Positions 41,956 through 57,100 are shown, counted from the stretch's first letter. The stretch is 64,000 nucleotides of DNA from Zerene cesonia (GCF_012273895.1 NW_024045136.1:1-64000); one strand, 5' to 3'. A program made the numbers and translations. Notes: generated from the sequence alone by a model not told the origin.

Positions 41956-42169
41956 ATGATGGGTGTAAGTAGTTGTATGAGTGTGCGGCAGGCCAGGGGC
42001 TCCTGCCACTGTCCCGCTTGCCCTAGGGCTTCGGGGCACGGAGCCCAGATGCCGCCGCAGACTCTCGTATTGCCCCCGATGGCCATGGAGCCCGAAACGA
42101 CACCCGTTAAAGATAAGAAGGGATCGAAAATGAAAGTACTGAAGAAAATTAAGAAAAAGATCGGACTTG
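41956..42169 (+). CDS. neur: neur exon 1
   Basis: Seventy-one codons plus one base, donor TTG|GTGAGT. Two ATGs in tandem: ATG 41956 has T at -3 and A at +4, while ATG 41959 has A at -3 and G at +4 and so is the likelier start, giving MGVSSCMSV. Gly2 then fits the N-myristoylation pattern. A Cys-rich stretch (CHCPACPR) and a Lys-rich stretch ending KKIKKKIGL follow. The equivalent basic motif in fly Neur binds phosphoinositides and targets the membrane. Confidence 0.9.
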
Positions 42170-45100
42170 GTGAGTTTTTATGTTCATTTGCCTATTTTCA
42201 TTGAAGTGTTTATTTTTTTTTTGTTTTTGCTAATACAAGAAAATTTAATAGAATATTATATTTCTTGTTAAATACGCCAATATTTTGAAGTCATATTAGT
42301 TTCGAACAAATAAATTGTTATCAACATTAGCCAGGAAAGGGGAATACGTAAGGACGCGTCTATATTTGACCGTTAACGGTTTATCTAATCTGTGAGTTAC
42401 GATGATTATTTGTAATGCGAATTAACAAAAATAGATTCGCGTTTTTTAAATAAAAAAAAAAAGTGTGACATAAAATAATTTTGTGAACATATAAAATTAA
42501 TCTATTATTTACAATATCTCTATAATCTATCTATCTAGTCAAATAAATAATATGTATTTAAAAAAACACTAATACGTTATTAATTCAATAAAAAATTATC
42601 CTAACAATCTTAAATGAAATCTACTCGTTTTATTTTAATCTAGGCGCATCTGTGACGCGTCTTTCATAATATCTATTCAGTCTACCCTCATTTTGACATA
42701 TTGGATTCGAATTAAGAATACGCGTTCGTCATTTGTTTTGCCGTACCACAGCAATGTTTCGTTCCGTGATGCGTTTTAATAATAATTAGTGCACTTATTT
42801 TAACATTATAATAATTGGATGCTTGACGCTGTAACAGTTTTGTGATAATGGCACTTGTTGTGAATTACGAAGGGGCTGGTAAGCGTTTTGACTCTCATTA
42901 CATAGTACGGAGGGTGTTTGTACACCCTATATGGAACAAGCGAGGGGACGTTTCGCGTGTAACGTTTATATTATTGTCAATGTGATCATTTATTTGTCGG
43001 AATTTTTTTTAAATAATGTTATCTAAAATAAGTGACATTTGCGTCTTGGAATTTCTTAAATAAGTTTATAGCGATACAAGTTTGTAATAAGTAAATTAAA
43101 GAAGAAAAAAAAATTGCTTTTAATTTATTTATAGCGCAATTAAGATAGCGATTTAATTACTGTTACTATTTGTGCGTATTTAATTAGTATTTGCGTGAGA
43201 ACTTTTCAAAATCCAATCCGTTGATTACATCCGACTTTTTTTCTATCTGTATTTGTAATTTGGGGGATTAAAATATAAATTGTACAGAGTAGCTTGTTGA
43301 ATGCAAATAAATGCACAATTTTAGAGCTCGCGTGGTATATTTTTAGTAATCTGTGGTGAATTAAAAGTTAATTAAAAAAATCATACATACATATGTTTTA
43401 ATGTTTTAATATGTATGTATTAAGATCACGCATATAATGTAATTATCGTTTGGTTTATCTACACTAATATTATAAAGAGGAAAACTTTGTTTGTTTGGTT
43501 TGTAACGAATAGGCTCAAAAATTACTGGACCGATTTTAAAAATTCTTTCACCATTCGAAAGCTACATTATCCACAAGTAACATAGACTATATATGTACCA
43601 CGGGCGAAGCCGGGGCGAACAGCTAGTTAGGTATAATATCGCTGCGTTATTTAGATGTAGTTCGTGCCCTCTGCCGCAGATGTTAGCGCAGCTTGTAGTG
43701 CTGGTGAAATATTTTAATTGCCCCGTACACCTGGAAGGTTCTAGAAATGTTAATTGATTAATGGATTGCCAGCTTTTTGAGACTTGCTTAAACGCATAAT
43801 AACGATTTGGGTCTGTTTATAAATTAAATGATTATGAATGATGTTTTCTTTAACACGCTTTTATTAGCTTCGCCTGTATGTTTGTATGTAACTTACAGGC
43901 GACTACTTTTAGGTCGTTTTTTGCCCACTTTAGTATATTAAATGACACCAACCACCGTATCTTATCGCTATGTTCTTTATATTATTGCACTAGCTGTTAC
44001 TCGCGGCGTCATTCGCGTGGTACCCGGGTGAAAAGTAGCCTAGGTATGCGCTAATCCGGACTATAATCTATTAATCTCTGTACCAAATTTCATAAGTATA
44101 ATATATCTGATATGTAGATTTCGCGTGTAAGACTAACAAACATCTATACGTCCATCCATACTTACAAACTTTCGCATTTATAATATTAGTAGGATAACTG
44201 TTGGGATTATTCACGGTGGTGTCTTTGGTGATAAAACTTGTTTCGTGATGTTAATGGACTTACATTAAAATGCTATGATAATAATCACTGAAATAATTTT
44301 TCAAATCGGACCACCAGTTCCTGAGATAAGCGCGTTCAAACAAATAAACTCTTCAGCTTTATAATATTAGTATACATAAGAAACAAACCAGTTATTTGAG
44401 TAAATAATTGTATATAAAAGGATATTTACCATATGGTTGAGAATTGTCTAAGAACAAAAATAAGTATTAAATACTCATGTTTTTCTATTCGTAAGACAAT
44501 AAGGTAATCGTAAGCTTTTGTTAGCGCACATTTGGCGGAGAAGTTGAAAAAAAAAAATAAAACAATGCATTCAGTAAAACTAATCTGCCAGATGTTACGT
44601 ATATTTGAAAACGGAATAATGGCTGCCGGATATAAGGTAAACCGGAACACGCCAGATGTCAACATGGCTTATGTTCCAATCATCTGGCGTTTGAGTTTGA
44701 ATTTGGAATTGCTTGTATTTCGCAGTTTTTTTTTTATTGCGTCGAATCTTTAAATATTGCCAGTTAAAACTAAGTTAGGTTAGTTCATTTTCATTGGTTT
44801 TCTGGTTGTTAATTAGTAAATAAAAATTTTATAGTATTAGCTTCGATTGTTAATATGTATAAACCCTTTCTAGGTTACTTAAATTTGAGAGCAAGAGCTA
44901 TCTAAGTTTTAAAGGCGTTTAGCTTTGTATGTGTGTGTAGTGTCTAGTCTAAAAACCAAAAAAATAATTGTGTGAAAAAGAGTGAAATTTTTCACAAAAA
45001 TTATAAGTAATAAGTTCTGCAAAGTTGCTGGAAATACGTATTAGATTTATCTATTGATTCGTCTTTTGTCTACGTATATTATGTTATTGTAAGACAGGAT

Positions 45101-48100
45101 ACAAATATATTGTATGTAGGTACAATGTAAGTACCTACATTAGTAATAGAGGAACAATTATCCCGTACTGATATAAATTTTGTGCAACAGCCTGTTGTAT
45201 CTGTTTTTTTTTTGCGTGCCTTGTGTATCTCGCCTAAGATCGTATAAGGGTTTGGCCTCTGAAAGGTCGACTTGAAAAAATTAACAGCTGTTTTTGAATT
45301 TCTTGGACGGGGCGAGCAGCTGACTTGCTAGGGCTGTCTGTCGGTGATTAGTTTTTATTTGTTATTTTTATTATTAGACATGATTTAATATTTTGTGTTA
45401 AATTTTGGTGTCGTTGAGTATTGATTTGTTTTAAGAATTATGTTTTAATATTTTCGTCATTTATTATCATTTTATTCTTATTAAAAGTGAAAGTCATAAA
45501 AAACTTAATAAATTAGTTAACTAAAATAATTGTCATTTAAATGTCATAAATGTCTGGTGTGATAATTGCATAAAGTAAATAAGATAAATTTTGTAGTTCG
45601 TAGCACCGACAACCCTAATAAATGCGCATACGCATCCCCCGGTCCCGTTCGAAACAGCTGAAGTTTGAAAAGAGAACGTGTAAACACGATGCGTGCGAGC
45701 GAGATGGCAATACAACATGTGCTTTTAAGGCTTTTGAATGCCAATAGTAAAACATCTGTTTATGAACATACCTTATGTATCGCTTAAAAGTAATTAGAAA
45801 AAAAAAATAAATGAACAGTTTAGGTTTATATATATGCAGGAATGTAGATATTTTTTCAAGGTTTAGACTTTGAGTTAATTCACTTAGCCATATTATAATT
45901 AAAACATTAAGATATTTATCATTTCATTATAAGATTTTAAATTCCAAAACATGAGTTTTTGTTTTATTCAAACGTATATTTAATATGTTGGCTTTTTTCA
46001 AATTCTCAATCTCAAAATATCTTTTTATGTTTAGTAACATATTGATCGAATTTTTACTAATGATTAAATATCCGTATAAACTGATGTTATAGGCAATGTG
46101 AAATATGAAGTTAAATATACGTACAATGGTGCCGTGCAAAAAACATAGACGTTTGAAGTACAAAGACGCATCAGCTGGCCCTTTAACACCTTTCACTGTT
46201 CTCTGTCTCTGTCGTGTATAGTTATTGCGGCATCTTCCATCCTCTTTCAACGACCGTCAAAAGCAGATGTACGCTCTGAACATTATAACGAATTTTAGAA
46301 TTTTGTCTTATTCTTGCAATCGTAAATTCGTATCTTGCATCCTTTCATGTAGTACATTGGCAGATGTTACACCCGTCTCTTTCGGTGCGATAACGCTAGA
46401 GAGGGATTACATAGCAGATGTAGATGTACGTGTCTAATTTGTGGAAATGGTTTGAATTAAATTTATAAGAATTCCGGTGATCGGTGTTTCTTTTCTTTTT
46501 TTCTTATTTTTCAGTTAATGGTCCCATGAACATTGAATACATAGGGAGAATCTATCATACTGTAATTATATAAAGGATTTAGTATTTTCGGGGTGTAATT
46601 TGTATGTGTACAAAAATATGCGAATATTCGTGAACAAAATTTTATAGAGCAACGAAATGTCAATTATTCCTTAAGAAATGTTGAACAATCATAGATCTGT
46701 ACTAAACTAGAGTTTTTGTTGGTAACTCGTATCGCGAATTACAATTTGGGAGCTATTTTCCCGTTAACGTCATATGATGCGTGTGACTCATCACTAACCT
46801 AATGGTAAATTAGCTCTAATTAAGTCCCAAGTATCCGAACGTAAACAATCCAGACAGTAACCACAAATCTGTAGATCACGCATTTGAAATTTCGAACCTC
46901 GAAGCGTTCGGCGGCAAACTAATGATCGTGAGAAACCTCCATGGAATGCGACCGTTTCAAAATTCGAACTCAGAACGCACTCCGAATCTTCGGTGTTGCC
47001 AATTTAACCGTTGAACAGAAAATTGTCAACTTGATTAATAACAGCGGGCTTAAGCAGCTGAGAATTACGACAATTGCTGTTAATTTAGGGTAAAGAGGCT
47101 GCGAACTACTTGTTTAATTTAATTGGTCCCAAATTGAGCTGAATTTATGTGAATGTCACCTGTTGTTTCAGATTGTAAACAGCTTTTTCTGCAGACAGAA
47201 GATATTGTATATAACATGACACCTGAAATCGCTTTCTAAAATATATAATGTCTCCTATTTGTCCCGTCTTCGCCTTTTCAATTGCGTACTTAAGAAACGA
47301 TCGGTTTGCAAAACGATCAGTTACTTACGTAAGTGAATCGGGAAGACTCGCATAGAAACCGTTCCGACCGCCCATCCCACGACCTGGCGACCTCTTGGCT
47401 CCTCACGATCGAAGTAATGTGGTTACAGTACATTGCGTACTAAGCATGTTGTTTTTTATTTACGATCTGCGATATGGACATGCTAGATTGTTGAAAAAAC
47501 AACAATCGAAATTACACCTATACAAAGGAAGCAGGGAATTGAGGTAATAATCTACAATTGATTACTAGTCTCACTAACTACCCTATACGTGTTGTGTTGA
47601 GTTATATGCCAAAAACAGGCTCCAAACATTTTTATGCTCGTGTAATCAGTAATCAATAAGGTATATCAATGTGTAATGTTTACTTTCGAGTCCTTCACGT
47701 TAATTTTTCTGCGCGATGTACGATACACGAGTAATGTGGGACTTCCTTTCACTGCCATAGCGTTAACGAAATAGTGAGATGACTACGATTGTTATCTCCT
47801 GCGTAATAATAGTACTCGTGGAGGACCGTTTAGTTTGGCTCATTCTCTCCGACCAAATGGTATAATGGATTATAAATACGCGCTCATATCGACATCGGAA
47901 ACGTATTAACGACTGGTTAAAAATTATCGGCTTGGCGCACGAATTCAACTATGTACACAATTCCCACAGTCTCAAATACAAATGGTGTTAATAGAAAACA
48001 AAACGATAATTATTTGCACTCGATTATTGCCAAATGTTTTCTCACAGACACAATAGAAAGTACAACCTTTTCGAGCGCATCTGTGAACAGATGTTTACGA

Positions 48101-51100
48101 CTACTGGCAACCCTTTTGAAAAATTTTTAAATTTTCAAATTTCGAACTTCCTTCAAATCGTGCGTGGGAACCGAGATGTCATTCTGATTGAACAAAGCAA
48201 CACTTGGAAATAGTAGTGATGAAAATGATCTCTATCAGAAAACGATAAGGTGTAAATTACATTTGGCTAAGTGTACGTTGGTCGTACGTAGTGTGTACAA
48301 GTTGTGAATTGCTAATTCTTTAGTATTACAATTGCAAGATGCTTTGCTTCCGGCACATTGGACGATTCACCTGCCGGCGTTTATGATCGCCTAGTACTTT
48401 TGAAGACTTGATACAATATTGTCCATTTATTTGGATTGAAATGATATTTTGAGGAAATAAATACTTACTTAAAATAATTATGTTCTCCCCTAAAGCATCT
48501 AGATACTTTAAATAAAATTGTTTTTAATCTAAATAAAATAAATAAATACAGACATTACTGTGGAATAACTCGTTTTTTATTCTAATTTAAATGTAATTGC
48601 ACTGAACGTAATAGCCATTAAGAAATTATTCTTTACTTAATTGATTCTTAAATGTTATGTTTATATTTACTCCGTGAGAACCATTGGCTTTCACTCCACC
48701 GCGTTTACCAGAAATGCTTGTATGGGAAAAATGAAAGGGAACATTCCTTTTAGTAACTCTTCGTAATTCATGAATTCCTAGTACATACTTATAAAGATTT
48801 CTACGGCATATGTATCTAGTGTTTGTTTATTTACCACAAGATCTCGTTGCGAGAATAGGGTTTTCAATTTCAAGTAGTTTATTTATATTGTATTAACTTA
48901 TATAATAGTTTAGGCGAAATAAAACACTGTTTAATCAATCACACTTAAATATTATTGTGAACATTATTTAATTTTTCCGTTTGATTGACCTAAATAAGTA
49001 CCAGGCTATCAAAGTGTTTGAAGAGTACATTTACATCTCGATATCCCGAATCGAAGTCAGTATCGGATGACAAATCGATATATCGAGCTTACTGAAAGGT
49101 GGCGTTCCCACGGCCCGTGGGAGTGCTAGAGCGAGACGAGACTAATCCAAATTACGTGCGTGCGAGCGAGATGACACGCGTTTCTATGTTCTTGTTGCGT
49201 AAACAGTTACAACTGTCATTGATAAAGAATTTTAGATCGTGCGTCTTTGGATTAAGTTTTAATTGAAATTATCAATATTTTCGTCCCCTAATCTACGAGA
49301 CGGAGATTGTGTGTAGAAAGTTTGACAATCGTCACAATAAAATGCTCCCATTCTAAAGTTACCACATAACGTTCAAATGTAAATTACGCTATGAAAAATG
49401 TGTTTATTTTTAGAGATTTTTATCTTTGTATGTCAATGACGGAAAGACGTGCTTCACTTAATGTAACACCATGTTTCGGTAATTGAAACCGATGCGATAT
49501 AATGTTTATTTGCCTTTAGCCATCTCACCCCGACTCCATGAAAAACGAAGTTCATTAAGTGTCATAAATAAAAGAGTAAAACCTATTTAGATCGTGGACA
49601 ATACTCTATAATCATTAATCAGGCTGAAAGCGAAACTCCCACGCCACAATTACGGTAAATAAAAAAAAAAACAAGCTGTCATCCTGAGCCTTTATAGACG
49701 AGGCGCAATTATTGGCTCTGCTAGATTGAAACCTTTATTTGCTTTTCTATTTTTAATTTACATAATGTTGGCTTTGTATTGATTATTTTTAAAGTTACTT
49801 TAAACATAGGTACAATAAATTACCGTTGTATGTATGAAAAATATTATTTTAATCTAAATCAACCTTTTTCGTACATGTAAGTTCGCACGGCAATTATAAA
49901 AAAGCCTTGGCTTGTCCGCAATGATCGGTACCTTGAAAAATAATAAATAAATGAATAAATAAAAAAGCAATATGGCGTTTCCCGCGCAAAAAGACAGCTA
50001 GAAGTGACAATTGCGTGAGAAACGGGATGCAGTACCGTTAACTTGACTGATCTATTTTTACGTTTTACTCTTGTAAACGCTGTGTATTGTGGTTTATTTT
50101 TAACCATTACCGCTTGCGTACTTAGCATATAATGGCATAGTATAATACGCATCCAGTTTTTTATGGTAATAATCTGTGTAATCTTTGTGTTCCATTTTTA
50201 AAAGAAAGATAACGTTCTTTAATCAAACGTTGGTAAATTTTTCACCCACATAGTTAAGTTACATAAAAGCTTATGAACGTTTCTTATTATTTATTTGTTT
50301 ATAAAGTAAAGTAAATTTATTTATTTACATGTGATACATTACGTATGTGATACGGACCATAAATAAATGTTATTAGAGTAACTATTTCGACACGAAAAAA
50401 CAACTCCTTCAATTGTACTAAACCAAATTTTAATGGGACCACACGAGAGGCGTCAATTATTATTTAAAAGCACCAGCAAAATCAATTCACCCAATAAAAA
50501 AAGAAACAAACATACAGTCCGAACGAATACGTACGCATTGAGTACCTCCTCCTATTTTGAAGTCGGTTAAAAATGTAATATGAATCCTTATATTATTCAG
50601 ACGCCGTCGCGGGTACTACCTATACATATAGCTATAAAATGTAATACAACAATGAGATAATGACGGTCGTATTTCAAAGGGCTTATCATTATAACCGTAA
50701 TGGATGAAGACTAATTCGTCTATGATTATGAATGACTCGAAAAATATGATAATTTCATCTCACCTACACGCCAAGTTCCCACGATGCAAGCGACCATAGA
50801 TTACGTAAATCCATTGACAACTGTAATTAAAAAAAGAATGCGATTCCATGGATTTATATGAGAACGGTCGGTTGGAGCGTGGATTCAGTTTAAATTATGC
50901 ATTCGAGATTAGAGCCATGAATGTCGTCGTATGTAAATATATTTTTATCTTTAAACATAACTACACGAAACTGGGAATAATATAGTGTTTATTCCATTGG
51001 TTTGGTGTATTTAAGATTAGTTTTTATGCGTAGATCAAGAAATATGAGTATCGACTGGATGTCATATACTTTTTACGCCTTAAGATGGTGTCTCTTTTCT

Positions 51101-54100
51101 CTTTCCGGTCAAAACGACAAATCTCACCGCAGTTTCCGCAGCACCTACCCCGTCCAGTTTAACATCCCGTGGCACATCTGTGGTTTATTTATTCGATTTC
51201 TGTGGTAATTAATAAGGCTGGTAACATGTAGCACTTTTGTTTAAAATATGTACCCGTTTGGATGGACAGCGTTCCTTTTTTGAAATTGTGATTTCTTTTT
51301 TCGATATTCCATTTTCAAATAAAAGAAAGAACGTTTGTCAATAATTATTTTTATCTTCGTTTGCTTCGTTGAAATTTGAATTTGTGAACGTTCATAGTTC
51401 TTAATTAATATACTTAGCTATAGCACTTTCATACTTTCATATTTACCTTTCTATGTTTTTGTTTTCGTCACAGATTAAGTTACACAGAGGGGAAAAACAT
51501 CCGTAATGGTTTTCTTTAAAATATTAGTGAACAGGCCGAGTGCCCTAAATAGTATTCGATAAGGGGGACGTCTATATATGTCAGTAAGACTCCCGCGTAA
51601 ACAAAGGTCCGCCATTTTGTTGCGGGGGTGTGTAATGGAGTAATTTCGTCACAACTGTCGCCTGCACATGCGGACCCACGGGGATAACGCGGGAGATTGT
51701 CTATTGTTGGATTGGTGAAGTGGTTTAATAATAGACAATTTGTTTTATGTGATCGTCTTTGAGGGTATCTATCAAGGTGACATCGATTATAGAGAAGGGT
51801 GGAATGACGGACGTGTATCGATAGCTAGAGTAAACAGACCGTCTCCTTGACCTAGTGGTAGCCGCATAGACATTGAAGTTTCATGTGGTCTTAAAAAATG
51901 TAGTTATTATAAAGGTTGTACTATCTGTAATAATATACTTAGTCTGGCCATAAATACTGTTACACTTAATTATAAAAAAATATTACATTTGAATTTCGAA
52001 TCTGTNNNNNNNNNNNNNNNNNNNNNNNNNNNNNNNNNNNNNNNNNNNNNNNNNNNNNNNNNNNNNNNNNNNNNNNNNNNNNNNNNNNNNNNNNNNNNNN
52101 NNNNNNNNNNNNNNNNNNNNNNNNNNNNNNNNNNNNNNNNNNNNNNNNNNNNNNNNNNNNNNNNNNNNNNNNNNNNNNNNNNNNNNNNNNNNNNNNNNNN
52201 NNNNNNNNNNNNNNNNNNNNNNNNNNNNNNNNNNNNNNNNNNNNNNNNNNNNNNNNNNNNNNNNNNNNNNNNNNNNNNNNNNNNNNNNNNNNNNNNNNNN
52301 NNNNNNNNNNNNNNNNNNNNNNNNNNNNNNNNNNNNNNNNNNNNNNNNNNNNNNNNNNNNNNNNNNNNNNNNNNNNNNNNNNNNNNNNNNNNNNNNNNNN
52401 NNNNNNNNNNNNNNNNNNNNNNNNNNNNNNNNNNNNNNNNNNNNNNNNNNNNNNNNNNNNNNNNNNNNNNNNNNNNNNNNNNNNNNNNNNNNNNNNNNNN
52501 NNNNNNNNNNNNNNNNNNNNNNNNNNNNNNNNNNNNNNNNNNNNNNNNNNNNNNNNNNNNNNNNNNNNNNNNNNNNNNNNNNNNNNNNNNNNNNNNNNNN
52601 NNNNNNNNNNNNNNNNNNNNNNNNNNNNNNNNNNNNNNNNNNNNNNNNNNNNNNNNNNNNNNNNNNNNNNNNNNNNNNNNNNNNNNNNNNNNNNNNNNNN
52701 NNNNNNNNNNNNNNNNNNNNNNNNNNNNNNNNNNNNNNNNNNNNNNNNNNNNNNNNNNNNNNNNNNNNNNNNNNNNNNNNNNNNNNNNNNNNNNNNNNNN
52801 NNNNNNNNNNNNNNNNNNNNNNNNNNNNNNNNNNNNNNNNNNNNNNNNNNNNNNNNNNNNNNNNNNNNNNNNNNNNNNNNNNNNNNNNNNNNNNNNNNNN
52901 NNNNNNNNNNNNNNNNNNNNNNNNNNNNNNNNNNNNNNNNNNNNNNNNNNNNNNNNNNNNNNNNNNNNNNNNNNNNNNNNNNNNNNNNNNNNNNNNNNNN
53001 NNNNNTATTTCTTAAATTAATATATCACTGTACATTAAATTAGCATGATATAAAAAAGGCAATGGTGCAATTGAATAACGACGTGTGTTACAGTACATAA
53101 CATCGTGCATCCTTTTCCAATGTAAAGGATTTATTAATCTATATCTCTGTCTCTCTTGTACAGAACCAAGTAAGCGTGCAACGATATCACGCGCGGTGGT
53201 TTTTTAGATCGTCACGCTTCGATTGTTTTATCTTCACTGGCAACACATCATGAACACGTATTTATAATAAAAACCTTGTCTATTATTGATACTGGCTTGT
53301 TGGTGGTATTCCAAATTTGAAAAAAAAAAGTATATATGTTTCTTACTTAGTATTCTAGAAAGTTCGCCACCGACAAAGACGATTCCATTTTTGAATTTCA
53401 GAACAAAAACGGCGCGTTAAATATAATCGATTTAAAACAAAGAACTGAAACCCTTTGTAGTTCGAAGGACAAGCTTGAGTCACGCCGAATGTGAGCAGTT
53501 TTGGGTGAAATTAATGTTTTGCAATTGTGATTCATTTGTTTATACTGAAAAGAGATGAAATTCGCGTGATTTGTTGTTTTATGTACAAGAATTAACTTCA
53601 CAAGGACAAAGACAATGAATACGTTGTATTGTGATGAATAAACACACATAATGTAGGATACATTCGAAGATATCAAGAGCAGTTTTACGACTTGCTGAAA
53701 CGTTACTTAATATTCATTTTACAGCTTTCTGACCTATATTTTCATACTAGCTTATGATAGATAAGTTGAACAGGACATAGTTACCAAAAGTTTAGAATAT
53801 ACTAGCTGCGCCCCGCGGTTTCACCCGCGTAAGTCCGTATCCCGTAGGAATATCGGGATAAAAAGTTGCATTTACCTTATTCCAGTTGTCCGGCTGACTA
53901 CGTACCAAATTTCATTGCAATCGTTTCAGTAGTTTTTGCGTGAAAGAGCAACAAACATACACACTTCTTTACGAACTTTCGCCTTTATGATATTAGTAGG
54001 ATTATGCTTATAAATATTGGTAATATAAATACAAATTAAATCCTATTGCGCCTATGAGTGGTTTCATATTTTTTACGGAATTTATATCGAGTTTATAAAA

Positions 54101-57100
54101 AGCGCATCAATGGATTCGCCACAATCTATATTTAAGCGAATCTAACTATATAATTGTGCGATCGAAGTAAAAAATGAAAGATTTAATTCCTCGTTCTATT
54201 ATTTATGGTTTGTCGGTCACGGTTTCCGAACGCAAGGTCTGTGACCTTAGTGTTGCTATATGTCTCGGTTAAACTTTTTATCATTTTCCCCACTAGTCTG
54301 TTACATTTTTTTTTGCAATTGAAGTCATGTTGCTGTGTTATAATCATTAGTTTGAACATAGTATAGTATCCTACTTCCTACTAATATTATAAATGCGAAA
54401 GTTTGTAAGGATGTGTGTGTGTTTGTTTGTTGCTCTTTCACGCAAAAACTACTGAACCGATTGTAATGATTTTGGTACGTAGACTGCTGAGCAACTGGAA
54501 TAACATATAGGCAACATTTTATCCCGATATTCCTACGGAATACGGACTCACGTGGGTGAAACTTCGGGGCACAGCTAGTATAGTATATTCTATTACTGTG
54601 AAATATCTTCAAAACTGTATATATTCAATTGGCCCTTTTGAGATTTTTTGTTATGTAGATTATTGTTTTATTTCAATAAATATATAAGGTCTTAATAACA
54701 CGAGATTTAGACAAATAAACAAATCAATAGTTGCTCGGTATCGTTATATATAGTTTTCAACTAATTGTTCGATTCTTATGTATGGCGTAGGACATCTATC
54801 ACACAAAAAACAATTTGTAATTTTGCTCCGTTTCGACGCGACGACAGAAAGACGAACAAACAAACAAACACACTTTCGCATTATATAATATAAGCAAGGA
54901 TATAATCGAAAGTTCAGCTATCGTTTTCCTATATGTTACAAAGTTTCCTTTGGGATGAATTTCATTACGCGAGGGGTGTTTTCTTAAATGGGGCGCAGAT
55001 GTCGACGAAACGGCGCCTATTCCACGCTCATGAGTTTCTGAATTGAATTGGGGGGTGAATTAAGATTATAGTCGAAGTTTCGTTATTTATTTTAACGCTA
55101 AGGCTATTGTATGTCGGGTTTCATAAATATACGTCTCTGGTTTATAGTAAATTAATTATATTATGTTTTGTCGTTATACCTACACTTAATAATTTATAGA
55201 TTAATTGGGAATCTCGGCGGAAGTTTTGTCAATAATAAGCGTTAACTTATTGTTCTTAACTGTTCTAGATCATGCAATGCAAGATATTAAACGATACTGC
55301 ACCCAATAAATCCTACTAATATTATAAATGCGAAAGTTTGTGAGGATGTGTGTGTGTTTTGTTGCTCTTTCACGCAAGCTACTGAAGCGATTGCAATGAA
55401 ATTTGGTACGTAGTAGATAGCTGGACAACTGGAATAACATATAGGCAACTTTTTATCCCGATATTCCTCCGGGATACGGACTTTTGAGTGTGAAACAGCG
55501 GGGCGCAGCTAGTATTAATATATTTACTTTATTGGGCACAAAACAATTGGTTACTAATACAAAGAGAAATGACCAACTTTTGAACTGATGATTTTCAAAG
55601 AAAAAAATTAACAATTTTTGTTACTGACCAACAGAGGCATATATGCATAGGCTTGTGCTAAGTTTCAGGAACCAGAAAGTCCCAAATATCAGAAGTGTTT
55701 ATGATAAATTCGATGAGCGCCTTCAATTCATCTTAACAAGGCACACTTTGTTTAGGTTATGTAATGTTTGGTTATTATTAGATGAAGGGGTTCGTCGCTC
55801 TGTCTTGGGCGTGTAACATGTGTTTAGTTTTAGATAACATGCCTGAAGTACACGTTACACGTTGCTGTGATAGCGTAATTGATTTTGTAATTAATTGTCG
55901 TCTGCGTGGAGTTTCCGTGCGTTGTAGGTCAGAAGTTTCATCTGCCAGACTGCATTTAAAGCAAGATCGGTGGCACAATATATAAAGACTGATGCGTTTA
56001 TAAACATACAGAATGATGGGCAGACCGAAAAAAAGGATCACTTGTTACTCTCGTGAAAATCTTAAGATTTCTCAATAGTTACGAATGTAAAAATACATCT
56101 GTTATAATTTTATCGTATTTCCGATACATAATGTGCTGTAATGACAAAGCAGGATATTATATATGGGTTAGGTTCTGGGTTTTAGGAGCGAATTTTCACA
56201 AATCGTCAGAAGGGACCTTGAATCTTTAAACACGTAAGGGTCATCACATACAAATAAGATTACACTCACCCAGTTCCCCTCTTCACAACAATGCACTTTA
56301 TTAAAGCCCTTGGTTTTGAGGGGTTTTGCCCCTATCGATTCATGTTTCAGGGTTAGCATCCACTTTGCACGATCGAATGCCATGCTTAAGAATTAGTTGC
56401 GCAAATGTTCCAGTCTCATACGTTGATGCGTTTTCATTTTTAATAGTGACGTTCATCGACCAATTCATATTTAATCTATGGGCTGTATCCACTCGTTACT
56501 CGATGCTTTTAACATTCATTATCTGTATATATTTTATGATGGTCTATTTTTATTACAACTCTGGGCATTTCTAATCAATTCACGTTTCAAGGTGTCTATT
56601 TTGCTTCATGTCAGAGTCAATTGTTGCAAAATCTTTAATCTAATTTGTATTATATTAATCTAATGGAGAAGATCTTATGTAAGTTACGCCAATCAACTAA
56701 ATTACCCATATTATATATACGTATATATGGATTTGGTTCATTTGGTTTCATGCATACGCCAATACACAAACCTCGGATGCTAGCTAAGGTGGCGTTGCGT
56801 CACGTATGACGAGTGGAGATGCGCACCAGCGCGTACGCATCCTGACAAAAGGGAAATCTCGTGGCTCAATCGTGGGGTGGCCCGGTGGAGTGTCGTTGAT
56901 GCGTGAACGTCGTTTTTTTATACGTTTTCCGTGAAGTTGGAATTATAAGGGCCAATTGTACGATTGATAAAGTCTCTGATTGCGTGTTTAGCTATTTTTT
57001 GACGTTTATTTTCATATGTATAATATGATTAGCTGCGCCCCGCAGTTTCACCCGCGTAAGTCCGTATCCGGTAGGAATATCGGGATAAAAAGTTGCTGTA

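Larger units (their letters stand above)
47961..50783. promoter_or_regulatory. Cluster of seven Su(H)-type sites with an E-box
   Basis: YGTGRGAA matches at 47961 (-), 48039 (-), 48163 (+), 48673 (+), 49105 (-), 50014 (+) and 50776 (-). All but the first also fit YGTGRGAAM. A class A proneural E-box, GCAGGTG, is at 48368-48374 (minus), and two more RCAGSTG boxes lie just upstream (47054 and 47157). The block is free of recognisable transposons. Candidate Notch-responsive and proneural enhancer of neur. Confidence 0.5.

Noticed and set aside
55778..56041. Overlapping short frames on both strands near 55.8 kb
   Set aside because: No family resemblance, no splice context; consistent with chance.
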